Of a stretch of 9,563 nt of DNA, positions 4,865 through 9,563 are shown one piece after another (within the stretch, counting starts at the first letter, position 1; each line of letters starts with the position of its first letter). The notes beneath the pieces were generated by a model. That model ran no database searches. It had not been told where the DNA came from and saw only the letters and a list, made by a program, of their open reading frames with translations. Position numbers and translations under genes: made by a program. The stretch comes from an uncultured Clostridia bacterium (GTDB lineage: Bacteria > Bacillota > Clostridia > Lachnospirales > Lachnospiraceae): NCBI GenBank assembly GCA_945622055.1, contig CALZBV010000080.1, forward strand, positions 1 to 9,563, written 5' to 3'.

Positions 4865-7102
4865 CTACCGCGAAACCGGCAAAAAATCAATAGTCTTTAG
4901 GAGTTTGTCCACACGGGCAATCTCTATGGTAAGCTTCTGTCCCAGCCGGTAAACCTTCTTTCGGCGTTCTCCGACCAGACAGTAATTTTCCTCATCAAAC
5001 ACATAAAAATCATCCGAAAGCTCCGACAACCGTACCATGCCTTCCACCGTATCCGGAAGCTCTACATACATTCCGTAATTCGTCAGACCGGAAATAATGC
5101 CCTCTGCCTGCATACCGATACGTTCTTCCGCATATTCACACTTTTTCATCTTTTCCAGCTCACGCTCCGCCTCTTCTGCCGAACGCTCCATTTTGGACGA
5201 ATGCTGTGCCACCTCCGGTAAAATCGCGCGGTAATGTGCAAGGCGCTTATCCGAAAGCCTGTTGTGAAGATTTTCCTTGATAATCCGGTGAATCTGAAGG
5301 TCCGGGTAACGACGGATTGGGGACGTAAAGTGGCAATAATACTTTGTTGCCAGACCAAAATGCCCCTCGCAGTCCACCATATATTTCGCCTGCTTCATGG
5401 AACGAAGCGTCAGACGCGCAATGAGCGCTTCCTCCGCACTTCCGTCCGCCCGTTCTAAAAGCCCCTGCAGTACCTTCGGATGAACCTCCGTCTTTGCGCC
5501 CCTGAGCGAATATCCGAAATTCTGGATTAAAATCGCAAGCTGCTTGATTTTCTCTTCATCCGGACTCTCGTGCACGCGGTAAACAAACGGAAGCTCCTGC
5601 CAGAAATATTCCTCTGCTACCGTCTCATTTGCAGCCAGCATGAAGTCCTCAATCATCCGCGTTGCAGCATTCCGCTCATACGGGCGTATTTCCACCGGAC
5701 GTCCGGTCTCATCGAGAATAATCTTGCTTTCCGCAAAATCAAAATCAATGGCACCTCTCTTCTTTCTACGTTCCCGAAGAAGACCGGAAACCTTTGCCAT
5801 AAGAAGCACCATCGTGTATATTTCACCATACTCCGTTCGAAGCTCCTCCCGCTCCGTGGAAGCCTTCGTACTGTTCTCCTTCTGCTCCGTGGAACTCTTC
5901 GCATACATGATTTCCCCGCTCTTTGCAGCCGTTGCTTCCTCCTTTCCTGAAACCTCCAGAAGATGCGCAATCTCAGTATATGACGTACGGCGGTCCACAT
6001 GAATGAGCGTCTCCGCAATGCGATGTCCAACAATCTCACCCTCTTCCGAAAGCTCCATAATGCAGGAAAGTGCCAGACGGTCCTCACCTGCATTTAACGA
6101 ACAGATTCCGTTCGACAGACGGTGTGGAAGCATCGGAACCACACGGTTAATCAGGTATACACTCGTTCCGCGCTTTTTCGCCTCCACGTCCAGCGGATGA
6201 TTTTCCTTCACATACTCGGACACATCCGCAATGTGCACTCCAAGAACATAGCCGTTTTCCGTCTTTCGAAGCGACACCGCATCATCCAGATCCTTCGCAT
6301 CCTCGCCGTCAATCGTAATCATCAGCTCCTCCCGAAGGTCAAGCCGTCCAGCTCCGTCCGTTTCAGACAGGCACTCCGGCACATGGGACGTCTCCTCCAT
6401 AACCTCCTCCGGAAATTCCGTCGGGATTCCAAACGCACGCAGAATCGTAATCAGATCCGTTTCCGGGTCGTTCATATGACCGAGAATTTCCTCGACCTTT
6501 CCCATCGGATTCTGTCTTCCGTCACCGAAATCCGTAATCTTAACCACTACCTTATGACCGGTCACAGCTCCCATTGTATACTTTCCGTCAACGAAAATAT
6601 CACTGCCGAGGCGCTTGTCCTCTGCTACGACAAACCCAAAATCCTTTTTCTTAAAAAACGTTCCGACAACACGCTCATTGGCACGCTCCAAAATCTTCAC
6701 CACACGTCCGGTCCGGCTTCTTCCGGCCTTTTTCTCCCATTCCTCTTCCGCAAAAACCGAAAGCTGAACATGGTCTCCGTTTAATGCACCGAGACTTGCA
6801 CCTGCATCAATAAAAATATCCGCAGTTTTGTCATCCGGACTTACAAAGCCAAACTCACGGGAGGTACCGCGAAATATACCGGTAATCGTCACTGCCTGCT
6901 CCACACGATATCTTCCTCTTGTGTCCATCGTCACACTGCCTTCCTGTACGAGACTTTCCAGCACCTGCGAAAAATCCTCCATTGCTTCTCTCGGCACCTG
7001 AAAAACCGCCGCAATGTCACGCCGGCGCATCGGCACGTAGTTCGGCTCCTTCATAAACTTCAATATAAACTCTTTTCTCTTTTTTAACTCTTTTTCCGTC
7101 AT
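4865..7102 (-). CDS. rnr: Ribonuclease R
   Basis: A processive 3'-to-5' exoribonuclease of the RNB family that degrades structured RNA and takes part in mRNA turnover and trans-translation. From the ATG at 7102 the protein is 745 residues. Order: N-terminal winged helix (about 5-65), cold-shock domain 1 (71-116), cold-shock domain 2 with KKKDFGFV (143-189), RNB catalytic domain (about 255-610) and S1 domain (663-743). The metal-binding aspartates are in TIDGEDAKDLDDAV (265, 271, 273, 274), and the catalytic-site arginine segment SPIRRYPD is at 594-601. The frame reaches a GTG at 7147, but AGGGG sits seven bases before ATG 7102. Two oddities stand out. A polar stretch at about 386-422 carries an imperfect 11-residue repeat not expected from the B. 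subtilis protein. The protein also ends right after S1, without the Lys-rich tail of the B. subtilis and E. coli enzymes. It heads the rnr-smpB-HD-GYP operon. Confidence 0.97.
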   Translation of the reverse strand: MTEKELKKRKEFILKFMKEPNYVPMRRRDIAAVFQVPREAMEDFSQVLESLVQEGSVTMDTRGRYRVEQAVTITGIFRGTSREFGFVSPDDKTADIFIDAGASLGALNGDHVQLSVFAEEEWEKKAGRSRTGRVVKILERANERVVGTFFKKKDFGFVVAEDKRLGSDIFVDGKYTMGAVTGHKVVVKITDFGDGRQNPMGKVEEILGHMNDPETDLITILRAFGIPTEFPEEVMEETSHVPECLSETDGAGRLDLREELMITIDGEDAKDLDDAVSLRKTENGYVLGVHIADVSEYVKENHPLDVEAKKRGTSVYLINRVVPMLPHRLSNGICSLNAGEDRLALSCIMELSEEGEIVGHRIAETLIHVDRRTSYTEIAHLLEVSGKEEATAAKSGEIMYAKSSTEQKENSTKASTEREELRTEYGEIYTMVLLMAKVSGLLRERRKKRGAIDFDFAESKIILDETGRPVEIRPYERNAATRMIEDFMLAANETVAEEYFWQELPFVYRVHESPDEEKIKQLAILIQNFGYSLRGAKTEVHPKVLQGLLERADGSAEEALIARLTLRSMKQAKYMVDCEGHFGLATKYYCHFTSPIRRYPDLQIHRIIKENLHNRLSDKRLAHYRAILPEVAQHSSKMERSAEEAERELEKMKKCEYAEERIGMQAEGIISGLTNYGMYVELPDTVEGMVRLSELSDDFYVFDEENYCLVGERRKKVYRLGQKLTIEIARVDKLLKTIDFLPVSR

Positions 7103-7119
7103 TTCATTACCCCTTATAT

Positions 7120-7183
7120 CTAAAAATGCGTGAAGACAACGCTTCACACTTATCCATTCACTCGCTAAGTTGCACGTTTTTAG
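7120..7183 (-). promoter_or_regulatory. Inverted repeats in the rnr upstream region
   Basis: Between the secG terminator and rnr, GTGAAG (7130-7135) and CTTCAC (7142-7147) form a perfect six-base stem. CTAAAAATGCGTG (7120-7132) can instead pair with CACGTTTTTAG (7173-7183) with a two-base bulge, and AAATGCG (7124-7130) with CGCATTT (7184-7190). These pairings share bases and exclude one another. The region has no convincing sigma-A promoter, so whether it is transcribed from a local start or by read-through from secG is unclear. Confidence 0.3.
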
Positions 7184-7195
7184 CGCATTTAATCC

Positions 7196-7229
7196 AAAAA
7201 AACCCGAGGAACACTTTGTTCCTCGGGTT
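7196..7229 (-). terminator. secG terminator
   Basis: A perfect 12-bp stem, AACCCGAGGAAC (7201-7212) with GTTCCTCGGGTT (7218-7229), has a five-base loop. On the minus strand it runs into seven Ts (7202-7196). It lies 14 bases after the secG stop codon and separates secG from rnr. It is the strongest intrinsic terminator in the window. Confidence 0.95.
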
Positions 7230-7242
7230 GGTTACCTTATTA

Positions 7243-7479
7243 CTACCAGCTTAAATTAAGCAGTACAGAAAGTAAAATGAAGAAAGCCGCAAGAATCTTC
7301 GTCGCCATCTCAAGCTTTCCTTCGATGGAACGGCTCTTGTTTTTGCCCCAGTAGGTATCAGCCATACCGCTGATAGCACCGAGTCCTGCCTGTTTTCCTT
7401 CCTGCATGATAACAACCACGATTAACGCGATACAGATCAAAGCATAAAGTACAGTTAACACAACCTTTAATGTTGCCAT
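7243..7479 (-). CDS. secG: Preprotein translocase subunit SecG
   Basis: SecG is the small integral membrane subunit of the SecYEG channel and eases preprotein movement driven by SecA. The 78-residue length is typical for Gram-positives. Two membrane segments are clear (about residues 4-24 and 59-76), joined by a loop carrying the family motif QEGKQAGLGAISG (26-38). The ATG at 7479 is preceded by GGAGGTG with six bases between. The gene has its own near-consensus promoter and a strong terminator. Its place beside rnr and smpB is a recurrent Firmicutes arrangement. Confidence 0.96.
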   Translation of the reverse strand: MATLKVVLTVLYALICIALIVVVIMQEGKQAGLGAISGMADTYWGKNKSRSIEGKLEMATKILAAFFILLSVLLNLSW

Positions 7480-7535
7480 TTATTACACCTCCATTACCGA
7501 GTATTTCCATTTGTCTCACAAATCACGCAACATTC

Positions 7536-7564
7536 ATTATAAAATATTTACGCGGTTTTGTAAA
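7536..7564 (-). promoter_or_regulatory. secG promoter
   Basis: On the minus strand TTTACA (7564-7559) and a perfect TATAAT (7541-7536) are separated by 17 bp. Transcription should start near 7529, giving a leader of about 50 nucleotides. It lies in the 112-base gap after gpmI, where I see no hairpin terminator, so some secG message may also come from read-through of gpmI. Confidence 0.85.
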
Positions 7565-7591
7565 GTCTTTTTTTATTTTATTGCTTTCTTC

Positions 7592-9121
7592 CTATTTCTT
7601 AATCAAAAGTGACTTACCGGTCATTTCCTTCGGCTGCTCCATCCCCATCATCTCGATTAACGTCGGAACGATATCCGCAAGGCATCCACCGTCGCGAAGC
7701 GTATAAGCCTCGTCGTAATTTACAAGGATAAACGGTACCGGATTCGTTGTATGTGCCGTAAACGGAGTTCCGTCCTCAGCAATCAGCTTGTCTGCATTTC
7801 CGTGGTCAGCGCAGATGAACATCTGTCCGTTCGTCTCAAGAATTGCATCATAAGCCTTACCAATGCACTCATCTACTGCTTCGATTGCGGCAACTGTTGC
7901 CGGAATGATACCGGTGTGACCAACCATATCCGGATTAGCAAAATTCACAATGATGACATCATACTTGCCACTTCTGATAGAAGCAACCAGGTTATCACAC
8001 ACCTCGTATGCACTCATTTCCGGCTGAAGATCAAAGGTAGCAACCTTCGGGGAATTAACCAGGATACGGTCCTCACCCTCAAACTGCTTCTCCTCACCAC
8101 CGTTAAAGAAAAACGTTACATGCGCATACTTCTGTGTCTCAGCAAGGCGAAGCTGCGTCTTGCCGTTCTTTGCAAGAAATTCACCAAAGGTCATGGTCAG
8201 CTCTTCCGGCGGGAAAGCAACCTTTACGTTCGGCATCTCCGCATCATACTGTGCCATGCAGATAAACTCTAACGGGAAGAAACCGTTCTTACGTGTAAAG
8301 CCCTGAAATTCCGGGTCCACAAATGCTCTCGTAATCTGTCTTGCACGGTCCGGACGGAAGTTGAAGAATACAACACTGTCATTTGCCTGAATCATACCAT
8401 TCTTATCCAGTACGGTCGGAAGCATGAACTCATCGGTAACACCGTTTGCATAAGAATTCTTAATCGCCGTAACCGGATCAGTCTCAGCAACACCCTCGCC
8501 AAATACCATTGCATTGTAAGCCTTCTCTACACGATCCCATGCATTGTCACGGTCCATTGCATAGAAACGGCCGGCAATCGTCGCAATCTTACCAACACCA
8601 ATCTCGTTCAGCTTACTAACAGCCTCTTCCATATATTCTGCTGCAGAAGACGGCGGAACATCACGTCCGTCCAGGAAGCAATGTACATAAACCTTGGAAA
8701 TACCGTTCTTCTTTGCCATCTCAACCAATCCGTATAAATGCTCCATATGGCTGTGAACGCCACCCGGAGACAAAAGTCCCATCAAATGAAGGGCGGAAGC
8801 ATTCTTCCTGCAGTTTTCCATAGCGGAAACCAATGCCGGATTTTCAAAGAAATCACCGTCCTGAATGGACTTGGAAATCTTAACAAGCATCTGGTACACG
8901 ATACGGCCGGCACCCATGTTGGTGTGTCCTACCTCGGAGTTACCCATCTGTCCGTCCGGAAGACCAACCGAAAGACCGCTCGCATATCCCTTTACGGTCG
9001 GATACTTTGCTGTCAGCATATCCATCACCGGCTTCTTTGCAAGAGAAATCGCATTTCCGTCTCCCGGCTCAGCGATGCCGTAACCGTCCAGAATCATCAG
9101 AACCGTTGTTTTCTTACTCAT
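7592..9121 (-). CDS. gpmI: 2,3-bisphosphoglycerate-independent phosphoglycerate mutase
   Basis: Manganese-dependent cytoplasmic enzyme that interconverts 3- and 2-phosphoglycerate in glycolysis and gluconeogenesis through a phosphoserine intermediate. The protein is 509 residues, matching the 511 of B. subtilis. Key residues are visible: Asp12 in DGYG, the catalytic Ser62 in MGNSEVGHTNMGAGR, His123 in GGVHSHMEH, Arg153 and Asp154 in DGRDVPP, then FFNFRPDRARQ, VNFANPDMVGHTG and ADHGNAD for the second metal site. The frame continues upstream to 9184, but AAAGGAG eight bases before the ATG at 9121 and alignment of the N-terminus support the later start. It is the first leftward gene after the divergent region. 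Other glycolytic genes are not in the window. Confidence 0.98.
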   Translation of the reverse strand: MSKKTTVLMILDGYGIAEPGDGNAISLAKKPVMDMLTAKYPTVKGYASGLSVGLPDGQMGNSEVGHTNMGAGRIVYQMLVKISKSIQDGDFFENPALVSAMENCRKNASALHLMGLLSPGGVHSHMEHLYGLVEMAKKNGISKVYVHCFLDGRDVPPSSAAEYMEEAVSKLNEIGVGKIATIAGRFYAMDRDNAWDRVEKAYNAMVFGEGVAETDPVTAIKNSYANGVTDEFMLPTVLDKNGMIQANDSVVFFNFRPDRARQITRAFVDPEFQGFTRKNGFFPLEFICMAQYDAEMPNVKVAFPPEELTMTFGEFLAKNGKTQLRLAETQKYAHVTFFFNGGEEKQFEGEDRILVNSPKVATFDLQPEMSAYEVCDNLVASIRSGKYDVIIVNFANPDMVGHTGIIPATVAAIEAVDECIGKAYDAILETNGQMFICADHGNADKLIAEDGTPFTAHTTNPVPFILVNYDEAYTLRDGGCLADIVPTLIEMMGMEQPKEMTGKSLLIKK

Positions 9122-9273
9122 CTTTAAATCTCCTTTATCATTCATTTGCATTCCTGTTCCATAATACCTTACATAGTTTCTCACACTTTTTCCAATTTTT
9201 CAAGGGGGATTTTAAAAAAGATGATGCTTATCGTAACAGAGCATCCTGACAGCTGAACCGAATGAAAAAGCTA

Positions 9274-9308
9274 TTGTGAAAATTGCTGAATTTGTACAAT
9301 TCTCACAA
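9274..9308. repeat. 12-bp inverted repeat, possible operator
   Basis: TTGTGAAAATTG (9274-9285) and CAATTCTCACAA (9297-9308) are inverted copies with one mismatch and an 11-base spacer, which contains most of the small palindrome TTGTACAA (9292-9299). No T run follows on either strand, so it is not a terminator. It lies about 42 bp upstream of the rightward -35 box and about 150 bp from the gpmI start. A regulator-binding role is inferred. Confidence 0.4.
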
Positions 9309-9350
9309 CACTCCCCCGTTATTTTCTACATTCCCAACCGATACAAACTC

Positions 9351-9380
9351 TTGCTTTCCAAGACCATGGCGTGTTATGAT
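9351..9380 (+). promoter_or_regulatory. Rightward promoter for the right-edge gene
   Basis: TTGCTT (9351-9356) and TATGAT (9375-9380) are 18 bp apart, and TG at 9372-9373 gives an extended -10 element. Transcription should start near 9387, leaving a leader of about 155 nucleotides before the TTG start at 9543. Confidence 0.6.
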
Positions 9381-9405
9381 ACATTTATGGCAAAGTCCTG
9401 CCCTT

Positions 9406-9427
9406 CTGATACCTGCGCAGGTGTCAG
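9406..9427. repeat. 22-bp dyad in the leader of the right-edge gene
   Basis: CTGATACCTGC (9406-9416) abuts GCAGGTGTCAG (9417-9427), a palindrome of two 11-base halves with a single departure that would be a T-G wobble in RNA. It lies about 20 bases inside the predicted transcript. It could be a repressor operator or, as RNA, a hairpin with a short loop. Confidence 0.5.
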
Positions 9428-9436
9428 GGTGTCTTT

Positions 9437-9481
9437 CCGGCTTTGCTTCTTCGGTGAAGCTCCACCGGCATTCCATGGAAT
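9437..9481 (+). repeat. Hairpin and perfect palindrome in the same leader
   Basis: CCGG (9437-9440) and GCTTC (9445-9449) can pair with GAAGC (9456-9460) and CCGG (9465-9468) across a symmetric four-by-four internal loop, with loop TTCGGT. Directly after comes ATTCCATGGAAT (9470-9481), a perfect 12-bp palindrome. No T run follows. I do not recognise a known riboswitch class. Confidence 0.35.
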
Positions 9482-9542
9482 AAATTTGTAACGCAGTAAA
9501 AAAGAAAGAACAACAAGAAAAAAGCAACTAAGGAGGAACCTA

Positions 9543-9563
9543 TTGTCAAACTTACAAAATTGT
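9543..9563 (+). CDS. Partial gene cut by the right edge
   Basis: A strong AGGAGG (9531-9536) stands six bases before TTG at 9543, followed by six more sense codons reading (M)SNLQNC to the edge. Promoter, long leader and ribosome site all point to a real gene running rightward out of the window. Seven residues are too few to name it. An early NLxNC is seen in small zinc-ribbon proteins, but that is only a hint. Confidence 0.55.

Larger units (their letters stand above)
9122..9542. other. Divergent intergenic region between gpmI and the right-edge gene
   Basis: This 421-base stretch has no believable gene. From left to right it holds the gpmI leader with its ribosome site (9130-9136) and a TTGAAA that could be a gpmI -35 box but lacks a good -10 box. 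Next come a 12-bp inverted repeat (9274-9308), an extended -10 promoter facing right (9351-9380), a 22-bp dyad (9406-9427), a hairpin (9437-9468), a 12-bp palindrome (9470-9481), an A-rich tract, and the AGGAGG of the next gene (9531-9536). Confidence 0.6.

Noticed and set aside
4340..4865. tmRNA gene next to smpB
   Set aside because: ssrA often follows smpB, but the space here is filled by the HD-GYP gene and no tag-peptide or tRNA-like sequence is seen in the gaps.
5570..5950. 126-residue open frame on the plus strand inside rnr
   Set aside because: It is antisense to the RNB domain and shows no domain or start signal.
6122..6784. 220-residue open frame on the plus strand inside rnr
   Set aside because: It is antisense to the conserved RNase R frame, has no ribosome site and its translation is rich in Arg, His and Leu with no recognisable motif.
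7112..7132. TTGTCT with TATAAG as an rnr promoter
   Set aside because: The spacing is only 15 bp and the start would fall within a few bases of the rnr ATG, leaving the ribosome site out of the mRNA.
7751..8272. 173-residue open frame on the plus strand inside gpmI
   Set aside because: It is antisense to conserved phosphoglycerate mutase motifs and has no ribosome site.
9121..9184. Longer N-termini from upstream in-frame starts (gpmI, and likewise rnr, the HD-GYP gene, the CmpB-family gene and pyrB)
   Set aside because: In each case a good ribosome site lies just before the internal start, and the extra residues do not resemble the family N-terminus.
9274..9308. Rex (redox repressor) operator
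   Set aside because: The half-sites resemble TTGTGA and TCACAA, but Rex sites have a spacer of only a few bases between inverted halves, and here the halves are 23 bases apart.
9303..9527. 74-residue open frame on the minus strand in the right intergenic region
   Set aside because: It overlaps the rightward promoter and leader elements, lacks a ribosome site, and its composition looks non-coding.

Overview
The window looks like ordinary chromosome from a low-to-mid G+C Firmicute, most likely a clostridium of the Lachnospiraceae type. This is inferred from four things: strong AGGAGG-type ribosome sites before nearly every gene, sigma-A promoters with 17-18 bp spacing, a split aspartate carbamoyltransferase (PyrB plus zinc-binding PyrI), and a conserved Gram-positive order gpmI - secG - rnr - smpB. 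No mobile element, CRISPR array, rRNA or tRNA was seen, and no clearly new multi-gene system was found.

Layout. Bases 1-339 are an AT-rich control region with a leftward promoter candidate, a tandem direct repeat and the pyrB promoter with a 5'-terminal hairpin. pyrB (340-1263) and pyrI (1276-1707) run rightward and end in a shared bidirectional terminator. From 1772 to 9121 everything runs leftward. In the order of transcription these are gpmI (phosphoglycerate mutase), secG (own promoter and a strong terminator), rnr (RNase R), smpB, an HD-GYP phosphodiesterase, rpsO (own promoter, structured leader, own terminator) and a CmpB-family membrane protein with a coiled-coil tail. Bases 9122-9542 are a divergent intergenic region rich in inverted repeats. 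They hold a rightward promoter and a ribosome site for a gene of which only the first seven codons lie in the window.

How the genes work together. PyrB and PyrI make the committed pyrimidine step and its allosteric control. RNase R and SmpB belong to the ribosome-rescue and mRNA-decay pathway and form a tight operon with a c-di-GMP phosphodiesterase candidate. SecG serves protein export, S15 the small ribosomal subunit, and GpmI glycolysis.

Points worth a second look are mostly regulatory or small-scale. They are an 11-bp-phased TTAACG repeat upstream of pyrB, a hairpin at the predicted 5' end of the pyrBI transcript, a candidate S15 autoregulatory leader, competing foldings before rnr, a duplicated 11-residue unit inside RNase R, the missing basic tail of RNase R, and the dyad-rich leader at the right edge. 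Start codons were revised for pyrB, the CmpB-family gene, the HD-GYP gene, rnr and gpmI because the ribosome sites point to internal starts.
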